From the NCBI GenBank assembly GCA_947034895.1, contig OX344761.1, forward strand, positions 30,950,863 to 31,014,862: a DNA stretch of 64,000 nucleotides, given 5' to 3'. This stretch comes from Rhytidiadelphus loreus (Eukaryota > Streptophyta > Bryopsida > Hypnales > Hylocomiaceae). The notes below the pieces were generated by a model, which did no database searches, had not been told where the DNA came from, and saw only the letters and a program-made list of their open reading frames with translations. Below, piece after piece: positions 1-12,308 of this stretch. The first letter of the stretch is position 1; the number at the start of each line of letters is the position of its first letter. The position numbers were made by a program, and so were the translations under genes.

Positions 1-137
1 GTGCATTATAATAGAATTGTACACCCAATGAGGGCATAATTTAAGTAGATTGTCAATTTGAACCTTTAGAAGTTGTATATGTGTGAGTTTGTATTTAGAT
101 CACTTATATTCAATGTTTTTAATGTGAGCATGGACAG

Positions 138-1570
138 TGGGTAAAGACATGGAGGCAATGACATGGGCGGTGCGTTTCAACATTTGTTTGGGAATTGCTC
201 AAGGACTACACTACCTTCACGAAATTGCAACGCCTCGAGTGATCCATCGAGACATCAAAGCAAGCAACATTTTGTTGGGGGCACAATATGAGCCAAAGAT
301 TGGTGACTTTGGTTTAGCTTTGTTATTTCCAGATAATGAGACACACATTTCTCTTGCAACTGTTGCTGGAACAAAGTAAGTATAATCTTTTATGATTTTT
401 TTATTTGTGATAAAACCTAACAAGTATAATTGTTGCAAGTAATATAATTTGATTAGTCAATGAAGTAAAACGAAGTCATATGGTTTCATATGTTTTTGAA
501 ATAAAGTATTGTGTTGTAATATTTGTGTAGAGGTTATCTTGCCCCAGAGTATGCATCTTTTGGACAACTAAGCGAGAAGTCAGATATTTATAGTTTTGGG
601 GTGCTATGCTTGGAAATTGTGAGCGGAAGAAAAAACATCGATCAATCAAAGCCTCCAAACCAAGTTTATTTGGCAACTTGGGTAACATAATCTCTTCTCT
701 TATAGTTTTGATTTTTATTTCCTTTTGATATTCCTAAATTTATTTAGAGAATCTTATTAATTTCAATATTTGTCTATGAAATTGCTACCTAAACTTGTAT
801 TGAAGTTTCCATATTTCATGAATCATTTTTTCTTTTTATCATTTATATTGACGAATGTATACAACAATAGAAGTTTGATCAAATAATACACAACTATAGG
901 TTCTTATTTCAATTGAAGTGCTTGTTTGTTGCAACTTTAAAATTGAAATGCATATATATGAAAAATGAAACCATCATTGCATAATGAGTCAATTTAGCAA
1001 TGTTATTTGAAATAATAAAGATTTGTTAATTCTTGACTCTAGTTTTTTTGTTGGTTCTTCCTTTCATTGATCTCCTATAGGTAATTTGTATTTAATAATC
1101 AATGGAATACATCCCACTTAAATACTTTTCACTTAAAATGCTTTTCAACATATTTAATAGACTTTTGAAGGCATGTGTTTAGCACCGTTAGTAATATATT
1201 TATAAATATACATTTCTCTTTTGGAAGAGTGGAGTTAAAAAATTTTGATGTTTAAATAAGGATTATTTTTTATGATAATTTGCAGGCATGGTCATTATAT
1301 GAAAAGAAAAGTTTGAAGGATTTAATTGATCCATCATTACATCTACGTGTTGGTGAAGCAAAAAAGGCACTACGCTTAATCAACATAGCTCTTTCTTGTC
1401 TTCAACAATTTCCTCAAAGGCGCCCTTCTATGAATGACGTGCAAAGTGCAATGCAAGGAAATATGAAGCTTGATGAAGTTGAGCCATTTCCTATGAAGGA
1501 AATGATTAACTTTGATAGCATATTACATGATTCATCCCTATTGAGTTCCTTGTCCATTGAAGGTAAGTGA
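138..1570 (+). CDS. Receptor-like protein kinase, C-terminal kinase half (partial)
   Basis: Three exons fit in phase: 138-375, 531-681 and 1286-1570. They encode the C-lobe of a Ser/Thr protein kinase. Visible motifs are the catalytic loop HRDIKASN, the DFG of KIGDFGLA, the LAPE of the activation segment, and the plant-RLK signature [18 protein letters not shown]. The last exon has the [17 protein letters not shown] and RRPSM stretches found in LRR/malectin- and DUF26-type receptor kinases. The invariant HRD Asp, DFG Asp and APE Glu are all kept, so this half looks catalytically competent. The ATP-binding N-lobe, membrane segment and ectodomain would lie left of the window. The exon starts after an AG at 136-137. 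The final exon reaches a TGA at 1568-1570, but a strong donor (GAAG then GTAAGT) at about 1563 suggests one more exon may follow. The family assignment is firm; ligand and pathway are unknown, and a truncated pseudogene cannot be excluded. Confidence 0.85.
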
Positions 1571-4040
1571 ATCTCATACTTACTAATGAAAAATTATTGA
1601 GACAAAGATTTATGAAAGTCGATTAACAGAAATATATTATTCAAATTATAGATATTTTGGTGATTATGTAGAGTTGTATAGGACTTTCTTACCTCTAGCT
1701 CATCAAAACTCAAAAAATTTACAAAAATAATTACAATTGTTAAAGACTTAAAGGCAAAGAGAATTAGTAATAGAAATTTATTCACTTGCATATTTAGATG
1801 TTCTTCAATTATGGTTGTCACAGGTTATTTATTAAGAGGAGCCTTGTATATTACTTTAATAATGTTTTGTAAATTGTGGCATGTGAAGTTCTTTAGTATA
1901 ATTTTGTCTTTATCCATCTTGTTTTTGAAAACTTTAATAAGAAAATGATTTTTAAAATTATAATTTAAAAAAGATAGTTTAGCTTCACAATACTTTATAA
2001 AAGAAACAACTAACATTCATTATTGGTTCATGCAATGTGCATACATAGGCACTGGACAATCTACATGAAGACATGCAAGAAGAACCTTGCCAAGGTACAA
2101 CAATATAAGAATAGATGTCACATTTTTATTTATGTTTACAACCATACATCTCTTGTTGTTGGATTGAATAGATTCAATTTTAGTTAGCTTCTCCAAAAAT
2201 AAACATCCAAAAAGAGAGTACATCTAAATCCTGTCAAATAAATTTGTTTTTTCTAGTAATAATTGTGTCATGCTAGTGAATCGGTGATTGTTTCACACCC
2301 TTATTTGTTGCCAAATCTTTGCAAGCTTGACATATTGACAAAAAATACTGGAATTTTTTTTAAATGGATTAATTCTAAGTGAAATCTTTTGAATGTTTTC
2401 TTAGTTGATAATTGATACCTCTACTAGTCATGAACATTGAATTTTCTTTGGATCTAGAATGTTTGCATTTGAATATCAATTGGAATTTGTAGTCCATGTT
2501 TGGTATAAAAAGGAAATGTAATTTTTGTTAGAGGTGGGGGGTGTTAAATTTGGTATAAGTTCAAGTGCTAAAGTAACAACAATGTGTCTAAATAAGGTTT
2601 TGAGCATGTTTCCTGTTATTCAACTATTAAAATTGTTGTTGGGTTGTGTTGGTAGTCGCGAAAAGATTCAAGATTCTTTTTGAATGCATCTTTTGGACTT
2701 CGGATGAACAAACTATGGTTTTTGAGAGTGCTAAAAAGAGGTGAAACTAGATTCTCATGCATGAAGGCTATACATAATAAACAAGAATCTAAATGGGATG
2801 GATTTATAAACAAGTCATAATTAGGTAGTTACCTTAGCTCTTCTTGCCATGGATGGCAAGTGGCTAGAATATGTGCCTCCCAAATGTAGAAATGTGCATT
2901 ATAATGATAAGTGTAAATTATAAAGAAGAATTGATGGAAAAGTTACTACTCAAGTCAAATGTACCCGGGGAAATCACTTAGTGTATCTATAAGTAACCAT
3001 GTGTTCAAGTGATTTTTTGACCTCCTATCTACTTTTTAGTAAACTATAATTTCAATCTACAATTTTGAGCTTTGTTTAATAATTATTGTAGGTTTCTATT
3101 GCCAAAAATTCCCAATTCAAATAATATGTGACATGACTTGTAGAATAGGTTGAAAAATGAACTAAAATAGCATGTTTTTCAACTCAAATATTTATAGAGA
3201 ATACATTTAGATGACCATTGCATCAATATTCAAGATAAATGAGCTTTCAATAGAAAGTTATTTTCAAGAGTTTTTTGTTCATTTTTTTAGACAATTTTTT
3301 TAATATAAAATAGAGGTGTGAAAGTTATTTTCAGTTCTACAATGTATTTCTTTACTTCAAAAATTTATAACTAATTATAATTAACGAATAAAATTATCAA
3401 TAATTCAAAATATAAACTTCCAAAGTAGGAAAATATACCGATATTTTTTTCTTTTCTTTTTATTTAAATTTTAGGATATAAGATAGGGGGTTTAGAATCT
3501 TAACGCACATAGTTTCTAAATGGACACTCTAAGTGATCTCCCAAGGCAAATGTATAAGGGGCTAGTTTCATCACATATCAATAGCAAAAATCAAAATATA
3601 GTATGGTTGATAAATATTCTCATAGCTTACTAATGATTATCAATATGACATTTATTTACAAAATATTGCAACAAATTCAATCTCAATGCAAGAATAACAC
3701 ATTATTAGAGGTGCTTAACATTTTTATTCTAAATTCATCCTCTAACATTAGAATACATATTGAATTTTCTAATGCATGTATTAATGGTGAATATTTCAAA
3801 ATGATGAAATAAAGGTGCTAAAGCCATTGCACTCTGAAATAGTAGGTCTCCAAATAGTATAATGCATACCAATAATTCAGTACACAAGTTAATTCAATTA
3901 GTGTGAGACGCACTAACAATTTAATATTGTATTTTACTTTTAGAGCAAAATTTGTTCCCCAAAGTCTATTGACTTTACAACAAAGAAGATACTCCCTTCT
4001 TCTTGCAACTATTAAATAAATAAAGATAAAAATACTCTTA
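1571..4040. other. Intergenic, AT-rich
   Basis: No ORF with a recognisable domain and no RNA gene is seen. The sequence is AT-rich with short runs of A and T. A 3' exon of the upstream kinase gene could lie in the first few hundred bases, but no conserved coding pattern was found. It contains one copy of a dispersed repeat, listed separately. Confidence 0.5.
2630..3020. repeat. Dispersed repeat, copy 1 (relative at about 14.63-14.87 kb)
   Basis: This stretch shares a diverged, collinear series of words with about 14630-14870, for example TTGTTGG, AAGATTCT/GGATTCTAGATTCT, TTTTGGAC, TGAACAAA, GAGTGCTAAAA/AAGTGTTGAAA and CTCATG. Both copies are followed by a region mentioning short TACCTTA and TATAAGT words. 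It is an old repeat of unknown class with no clear ends. Confidence 0.45.
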
Positions 4041-4679
4041 ACTCCTAAATGCCCAAGGCCTACATTGAGCTTCTTGGAATTTGCTCTAAATTGAACAAAA
4101 TACCAACATTTTGATAAGTTGTATCAAATTTTTTTAAATTTCCATCATATAAATTCAAACTAAACATATTAGAGATCTCATAGGAAAAGAAAACAGAACA
4201 ATATCACTTATGGAGTGAAAGATTATAATGTTTGACCATGAGGGTGTTAAAACTACAAAGTAATGTGAAGTCTTTCAATCCTCTTTTCACAAGTAAAATC
4301 TAAAAAGTTGGTGACCAAAAATATATGAGGTTAGAGGGCCTAACATGTATAACCCCAATCAATTTATGGCTTCACAAAATCTACTCTATAATTTTCTTAA
4401 ATGAATTTTGAATGTGATTTTTTCTCCAAAATGTAGTGTATTTGAGGCTCATTTCCAAGAGCTCCCAACTCTACAAAAAGTCAAGATTGCAATGGGTACC
4501 CTTGTATGAAATCTTGAATAGAAAAACCACTATCGTTTATTTTCAAGATCGGATTTTTGATGCTGAACTAGACTTCAAGAAGAACTTTCCAAAGATACAA
4601 ACTACTGAAAATAACAATTTGGTTAGGTTTCATTTAACTTCAAAGTTTTGCAAACACCAAATTTGGGTGCCTTAGGCAT
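4041..4679. mobile_element. TA-flanked TIR element, ACCCCTAAA group (inverted relative of 23413-24310)
   Basis: The left end reads TTA then ACTCCTAAATGCCCAAGGCC. The right end, GGTGCCTTAGGCATTAA, is a decayed match to the inverted end. The interior around 4430-4530, with words for AGGCTCATTTCCAAGAGC, is the reverse complement of 23540-23610 (GCTCTTGGAAATGAGCCT). The element has no coding capacity and behaves as an old non-autonomous DNA transposon. The right end is uncertain by several bases. Confidence 0.6.
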
Positions 4680-5224
4680 TAATAAAAAAAAATGCAATAT
4701 AAACATAATCACATACTCATACATAACAATAATTATATGGACATATGTAACAACTTATTATTGTGCTATTATATGGTATGCAATGGAATTTTGTAGATTT
4801 TGTTTATTAGACATTCAAGATTCTATATTTTTATGTATTTTATTTAGTTTTTAAATTTTAAAGAAGCATGGAATGAAAATCATGAATATTGGTGTAAAGA
4901 CAACCAAATCAACAAGTCTTTTTTGTAATGTCACATTTCCATTTTGTTGCCATAAATACCAATGTTTAGTAAACAAGTACAAAAAAAATAAAAGTTCGTT
5001 GATAGATCTTGAGATCTAATGGATTAAAAACCTTTTTAGCACTCTTAAGTTATTTAACCATTAGTTTGTGTACAAAATTCTATCAATTATAATGTTGTGA
5101 GTTTTGTTATGGGCTTAGAAAAGTTTATCAATTGTTTAGTTCATATTATATGTTGGTAGCAAGTTGTGCATGTTGATTCCAAATATTTAATTAAAATAAA
5201 ATTATCATAATTTTTGGTAGTTAA
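4680..5224. other. Intergenic, nothing recognised
   Basis: AT-rich spacer between the preceding TIR element and the transposase relic. No coding or structural signal was seen. Confidence 0.4.
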
Positions 5225-5656
5225 AAAGTCATTTTTGGCATTCATATTGATGTATGTCCTACTCAAGGTTTACAAATTTATTTTAGAAAATTTCTTGTAG
5301 TCTGCTATTCAAAATTACAATTTGGATTCAAGTAGATTGGTCTTTCAACAAAATAATGATTCCAAGCATTCAAGGAAGATTGTGCAAGAGTGGTTGGCAT
5401 CACAACCATTTCAACTCCTTCAATGACTTGCACAATCTCTAAATTTAAACCCTATTGAATATTTCTAGGCACTTTTCAAACGACATTTGAACAAATTTAC
5501 AACACATCTAAAAGGAATCTTAAAATTGTGGGAATGTGTGTTTTGTGTATCCCAATTTCAATCAAGAAATTGTAAGGATTACATGGTGTTTTGTGAGAGT
5601 ATGCCAAGAAGAATTGTTGTTGTGTTGAAGAGCAAGGGCTATTGGAACAATTACTA
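5225..5656 (+). pseudogene. Decayed Tc1/mariner-type transposase, C-terminal part
   Basis: One frame from about 5290 to the TAA at 5653-5655 reads as the second half of a Tc1-like DDE transposase. It has FQQNNDSKHS, then a helix ending in EWLASQPF, then LAQSLNLNPIE, and finally ESMPRRIVVVLKSKG close to the C-terminus. These match the order and spacing of Tc1-family blocks around the second catalytic Asp, the NPIE block carrying the third acidic residue, and the terminal SMPRR block. At least three internal stops are present. Two of them (TGA at 5425, TAG at 5467) fall where tryptophan is conserved, so each looks like a single G-to-A change. The first Asp of the usual DND is Asn here. The upstream part, 5225-5290, reads only weakly and in another frame. 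It is a dead copy. Known plant mariner elements mostly have a different (DD39D-type) catalytic domain, so this type is unexpected. Confidence 0.8.
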
Positions 5657-8200
5657 AAGATTTTATAGTATCTGTACATAGTTTTTCATTTGACTTTGAA
5701 GCATACCTTCTTGATATTAATGTAATTTACAAATTTGCATATAATTGAATAAGTTTGTGCAATATCATGTCTAATTTTCAAATCTGAAGAAGAGCTTATG
5801 AATTGTTGATGGTTGTATGTTGAAGATGAGTCTATGCAAAGTATACTTAGTATTATTTGTCATTGTACCTCCCCCCAAATAAATGAAAAAAATCCTAGGA
5901 TACACTCCCTCACATCCTACCCAAAAGAGTATTTATTTGTCTTTATGACTTCTCACTAGTACTTATTTGGCTTTTTGAGAGTATGCCAAAAATGATTGTT
6001 GTTGTATAGAAGGATTAGTGTTGTTTAATTAGACTCTATTGCTCTCAAGATCAACTTATAATTTTGAGAATTCAAAATGTTAAAGATTTGTAATCTTTAC
6101 ATTTTGAAATCTCATAATCTATAAATTTGTAGCTTTTCAAATTTCTAAACCTTTAAATTGGTGAAATTATAATTGATAAAATTAATAAATTTAAAAAATC
6201 TGATATGTAAATTGAAAATTGAAAATTAATTGAAATGAAATAGTCCTTACTTCTAAATTATTATTGTTTTTGTTTACCAAAATACCAATAAACAATTAGA
6301 TTGTAGAGAGATTGCAAACTCTACTAGTTTGATTTTTGAAATATCCTAATTTTTTGAAGTAGAGCCTTAGTTTGTTAATAAAACTAAACCTTCACCATTT
6401 TGTAGGCCACATCCTATATAATGCTTCAAAGGATATATTTTCAATGATGAATTGAGTGCTCAAGGTAATGTTTGGATCAAATAACTTTGCATTCATCCAA
6501 TTTAATTCATGCAATCTAATGATTGAAATATTCAAAAAGTGACATTATATTTTGTAACCAATTTGATGAGATTTACATAAAAATATCAATTTGGTCACAC
6601 ATGCATGTTACATATACATATGCATACAATGCAATCAAACAAAATAACAATTATATCATTTGAATTAGACCACCCTTCAATCCAATCTAAAAAAGGTTTG
6701 GCACTAAAGCATTGGTATGCTTTCAAAGTAAGGACATACACATTTACACATACTTTCATCAATGCAAAGCCTCCCAAACTTCATCCAAAGCAAATAAATT
6801 GCAAGCAATTAATCCCTAAAGGACGGTGCCTATAGCCATGTAGTCAACCTTGAAAGTCCTTCACTTTGTATCTTCCACTTGGCTATTTATCATAGCTTCC
6901 TAACATGTTGTGTAGCTTTCTGCCTAGTAATTAATTAAAGTGAAAAAATGAGGCAACCTAAAAATTAATATATTAAAATTAGACAAACTTTAAAATATAA
7001 TTATAATAAATTAGGCATTTATCCAAGTTATTCTTCCAATTTTTGCATGTTTGTTGCTACTTTCATCTAAGGTGAATTCAAGGGTCAATCTAAAATTTTG
7101 GAAATAGAAATACATTTAGTCTAAAGAATTTTTTTTATCATTCCATATTTAGAAACATGGTCATAAATTCTCAACTTTAAATGTCCCTAAAATGTTTATT
7201 TAAAGGATTTTTTCAAAATTCCTAAGTCAAGTTTAACTACAATTCAAAAAGCTTCATTCTATTAGTTTTGCTACAAAAATTGTTTTGAATGCCAAAATCA
7301 AGATTCAAGGAAAAACCTCAAAGTATTGAAATGCATAGGTTAATATAGTGTTTCTCATAAGTATTCATTCACTTCAAAAATTGCCGTAACTAATTGAGGA
7401 ATTAGATTTTTCCAACAAATTTGTGACTTGTTGAAGTAAAAAGTAAAACAATTGTATAAAATGATTTTCAAATTTTCAAAATATTTTTTGATTTTTTAAT
7501 ACATGTCTTTTTTTTATACAAGTAGATTCTTTTCAAAAAAAAATTTAGAATATTTTGATAAGAATTTGAAAAATTTTAAAATTTTATTGAATTAAATATT
7601 ACTTACTAAAATATGACTCTAATTTTTTTCAATTCATATAATTTTTTTCCAAAAATCTCAAAAAAAGAAATGAAAAATAATATAATATTTCTCAATTTGT
7701 TTGGAGTGAATTATAACATAAATCATAAATCATAAATCAAACTACATGCCCAAATTTGATTTAAAATCTCTAACTCAATTAGTTATGGCAATTTTTGTTA
7801 AGTGTCCAAAATAATTTCAAAAGCCATTGAATAGCATTCATAAAGTTGCACAAAAACACAAATGAAAATCATCCATTCTCAATATCTCAATACGCATAAA
7901 GCTTGGTTAACCCTTACTAATAAATGTCAAGGACATTTGACATCCAATGGATGACAAGGAATCCTTGTAGTAGGAGAGAAGCACAATTATTCATCCTTGG
8001 AATTCTGTTGTGAAAAGGGGAAGTCTTCTGTAGTAGTTTGACTTCCAATAAGTGCTTTTACTATTTCTAAAGCCCATGATTCACACAGTAATGAAAAGGG
8101 ATGATTTCCAAGGTCACCCCTTCGTCCTTTTAAGGGTTAATATGCAAAATGTGCCCATGTAATTGGGAAATATCACAACACACTGCAGGACAAATTGCAG
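5657..8200. other. Intergenic, AT-rich, with a second transposase C-terminal fragment
   Basis: Positions about 5968-6015 repeat the end of the transposase relic (GAGAGTATGCCAA then ATTGTTGTTGT), so part of that element is duplicated about 380 bp downstream. The remaining sequence to about 7.9 kb shows only A/T-rich low-complexity DNA. GC content rises after about 7.9 kb, where the 3' flank of the helicase gene on the minus strand begins. Confidence 0.5.
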
Positions 8201-8810
8201 AAAAGTCCATGTACAAACTATGCACTCCTGTAGCAACAAATAAGTCTACCCCTGCCATTTAACAATAGCATAGTAGTTGATGAAAAGAAAAGAGTGATGC
8301 AGGAACAATAAGAGCTCCAGAAACCCAAGAAACACCTTTCAACCATGAAATGATTTCTTTTTATCCACAACAAAACGTCCTTCCAACTGAATGGAGTGGA
8401 TTAATAATCAAACCAAACAGACTTCAGGACACACCATGACCACTCAGATGTAAGCCCTCGAGCTCTTCCACTCCATTAACCGAGGAAAAGATTGTGCTGC
8501 AGAAATGTCGCTACCAAGCAATCTAAATTCCTGAATGAACCTGCTGGCACAATTTCATCCATCTCATTCTCGGACTAGAAAGCTCATTCTCTTAAAATAC
8601 TGCTCAGGATAATCGATATAAAGATCCTGACACCGCATTAAAAGTATCGTAAACCAGGCCCTCCAGGCTCACATTAAGCATGTTAAGTCATCCTGCTACC
8701 CCTTGTACTGGACCTTCACCACCAGAATCGCTTGCAGACAGTCACTCTTTCACCGTCGAAATGGAACATACAAACATTTGTCTCGGACAATCTTAACCCA
8801 TTGTAGCCAA
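8201..8810 (-). other. Probable 3' UTR / downstream region of the DHH1-type helicase
   Basis: The sequence just beyond the helicase stop codon on the minus strand is less AT-rich than the intergenic DNA and holds no recognised ORF. It is likely transcribed 3' UTR. No unambiguous poly(A) signal was assigned. Confidence 0.35.
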
Positions 8811-11800
8811 TCAGCGGCAGTATATGCCACGGTCGATTTGCGGTGGAATGGGTTTAATCTCCGTGCCCAGCTCTTGCTCGATCCGATACCTGTTGCATAT
8901 TTGACTCAACCGTTACATTCACAGCCACTTTCAAGCTGATTTAAAATATTTTTAATCAAGCAGGAAAGAATCACTTACCGTTCCTGCAGCTGACGCCCAA
9001 GTGAAGCAGGAAATTCACTAGTTCGAGCCTACAGGTCAAGAAACAAGAACCACTAACTGGGAGTAATATCTCTAGCCATCTCAATGATAACTAGATATTG
9101 AGATGGAAAAGAGATAGACTCTAATCAACTTAGAGATTAAAAAATATTTCACTCACAAGTTAAAACGGTCTTCATACGTGATCAGGTTCACCGCCAACCC
9201 AAGATGACCAAACCTCCCTGAGCGACCCACCTGAAAAATAAGGAAAACATTACTAATACGAGTACAGATATCGTGTACTGTGATATGTGGTCATTTGGAT
9301 GTAGTTGCTAAGGTCAATCCATCAAACAATAGCAAAAAACAAGAATGTCTCTCAATACTATTAACTTGAAAGACATAAGCAAAAATCTCATAATCTAGAT
9401 ATGACAATGACAACGTTTATTCTTGAGAAAAAACTGTGATCTTGTCACTGTATTAAGTATGAGATATGGTGTAGACAAAGGCACCATTTAAATGCATTAT
9501 TACACCATAAGTACAAAGTTCTTACAAAGGACCTCCCAAGAAGTGGAAGAAAATTATATATTCTACCATTTCACAATTTACAGAGAATGATATTTCCAGT
9601 CAAAAACTTAAAGCCCTGTTTCTCAAAAGGTAATTCTCCAGCTGGACAATGATGATAACTAATTCATTGTACTGTTCTAGTTCACCCACTGCTCAAAGAA
9701 GCATCGACCAAAACCTCAAATCATATTCCTAATTAATATTACAGGCACAGAAAAAGAAACGAGGGAACTTACTCTGTGAAGATATGTCTCAGAATTCTTT
9801 GGAAAGTCAAAATTGATGACAACATTCACAGCTTGAATGTCAATCCCTCTTGTGAACAGATCTAAGCAAGACAACATCCAACCGTTTGATTTCATGCAAG
9901 TTATACAAATCATTGCAAGAACGGAAGAAACGTGTCTGCTGCAACAGTGCCCCAAGCTATTAGTGAATGATATAGTAGAAATTAACAAGTTTTGAGTTAA
10001 TCGGGAAGGAATATCGGCTCTAAGCATTCAGTTACCAGGCCCTGCTTGAACACTCACTTCAACCTCACCCCATCTTAGACGACATATTGAACACTGCAGA
10101 TAAACAATAGTCCCAATTTCGATCTTTTTCTGAACTAAGACAGGAACTGCGCACTGCTAAACAAGACCATGCGACTGGTACGCCGGTTAAGATTGTTACC
10201 TGAAGACACTAGATTTCGGCAAGCCCCATTCCTGAAATCGTGAAACACTCTGTTGCGATGTGACTGTAGCATCTTGGCATGGATGTAGAAACAAGAATAT
10301 CCAAGTTCGGTGATCTTCTTCGCGAGCAGTTCCACACGATTCACTGAATTGCAGAAGATGATCGACTGGTTAATTTGTAGCTGCGAGACATCATCAAGAG
10401 TTCGTTGGTTAGAATCCCACTGTTCCAGGTTGAAAAGTCAAACTTTCGTCAAAAACTCAGCTGTACACCAGCAGAACTCACAACAGCACCAGTGATGAAG
10501 GTAATCCGATTGAAACTCCTCGTTGCTAAGGATGTATCTAAAACAATGTTCTCTATCACAGTGACTGAGATGCAGGGGTCACCAGAACTCGATACAATTG
10601 ATTTTAGTAACCACGCCGTGTCGTGCAGGGTTCTCAAATACAATTGAAAAGGACATGGTCACAATTGCTACACACGCACTTCACAACAAAGATAAAAGGA
10701 CCACGAAATACCTTGGAGAACAATGTATTCAAGCAGTGAACCTTCTGCCTCTCTTCCACAAACGCGTAGTACTGAGTGATACCCTTCAAAGTCAGCTCAT
10801 CCATGAGGTTGATTACATAAGGCTTCCGCAAAAATCTGTCCTTGAATGACTTCACTGTAACTGGAAATGTGGCAGAATATAACAAAATTTGGCGGTTCTC
10901 AGGTAGAAAACCGATCAATTGCTCCACTAGAGGCTGGAACTCTGGAGACAGAAGCTTGTCGGCCTGCACAAAGGAAATTGATGAACGACACAGCCCTTAG
11001 TACATACCTATTACTGTGATCGTACATGAGTTCTGTTCACTCTTAATATACATTCTAGAGTACTGTGATAGACTCTTACATTCAACGAGATCACAGACAT
11101 GGAGAGGGATAACACAGATAGATACCAAAGCACCGAGAAAAACATCCCCTTCGATGATTGCAAGACCCAAATTATTTCAGACTATCATCTGACATTAAGA
11201 GGACGTATTGGTGGCGTTGAAGGTCAAGAAGAAATGAGAGTAACAGGTTGCAAGGAAAAAGAGTGCTAAAGCTCAACTTACTTCATCCATGACCAACATG
11301 GTACATTCTTTGAGGTTGCACACTCCTTTGTTGGCAAGATCTAGGACGCGCCCAGGTGTACCTACCAACAGGTGCACTGGCTGGTACAGGCGCATAATGT
11401 CATCACGAAGACTGGTGCCTCCAGTGGTTACCATAATTTGTATATTCAGGTGTTTGGCCAGCTCTTTGCACACCTGAGAAGTTTGAAGTGCAAGCTCCCT
11501 TGTAGGTACTAAAAGCAAAACTGCAAATACAACCCACCATTTTGTAAGACTTGGCAAGAAAGGTATCCAATTTTCTGCTAAAGGGTGTTCATCAAAATAT
11601 CGAGTACCTTGTAATAAAATAAAAGTATCTCAAAGTCGAAGAGAGCACCTGCAGCAATATCCAATCAAGGCTACCCTAACTGAAAGTCAATACATACAGG
11701 ACTCATCGATTTAAGCAAAACCCCGAGAGCTCAATAATGAAGAGAAGATTAAAAAAAATCAAAATCAAAGTAATAGCGTTTGACAGCGAAATAAGGAACC

Positions 11801-12308
11801 TTGAACGGCGTTCTTATTCTGATCAATTTTCTCAATTGCAGGAATGCAGAAGGCCGCGGTTTTCCCAGTCCCATTTTTCGCACGAGCAAGAATATCACTT
11901 CCTGTCAAAGCGATGGGTATACTTTCTTCTTGAATGGGAGAAGGTCGCTCAAAACCCTTCTCATAGATACCCATCAAGAGTTCACGTTTAAGGAAGTAAT
12001 CCTCAAATTCATTGCCTTTTGTGGCGGTGACATCCTGCAAAAGACATGTGAAATATTACAAAAATGAATACTGTAGAAAAATTTGAAACTCCTCAAGTCC
12101 AGACGTGTTCAAATACTGAAAAGAATTTGCGGCACAAAGATCTTGCAAAAACATGTATACTAGAAATACTCTTAAGCCAGTTCTTCCGGAATCCATGACC
12201 TACCAAAATATAATACGAAAAAATTCTGAAGTCTTCGTATATCTCACCTCGGTCTTGTATCGAGCATCCGGAGGTGGCAGCTTCAGTTGTGCTTTCCAAT
12301 CTTGCGAA
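8811..12308 (-). CDS. DEAD-box ATP-dependent RNA helicase, DHH1/DDX6 group (RH6/8/12-like)
   Basis: Eight minus-strand exons join in phase: 12308-12248, 12034-11800, 11520-11282, 10963-10712, 10380-10200, 9861-9773, 9230-9157 and 8889-8811 (stop TGA at 8811-8813). They give about 402 residues from [20 protein letters not shown] to the C-terminus GIYCR. All helicase motifs are present in order: Q motif (GFERPSPIQ), I (AKNGTGKT), Ia (PTRELALQ), Ib (TPGR), II (DEAD, split between two exons as MDE/AD), III (SAT), IV (SIIFCNS), V (TRGIDIQ) and VI (HRVGRSGR). This family binds mRNA, represses translation and promotes decapping in cytoplasmic P-bodies. Near motif V the protein has LVSSDLF, where relatives I know have LVCTDLF. 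No frameshift or stop was found in these exons. The start codon lies in a further 5' exon that is not settled (see 13564-13923). Confidence 0.93.
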
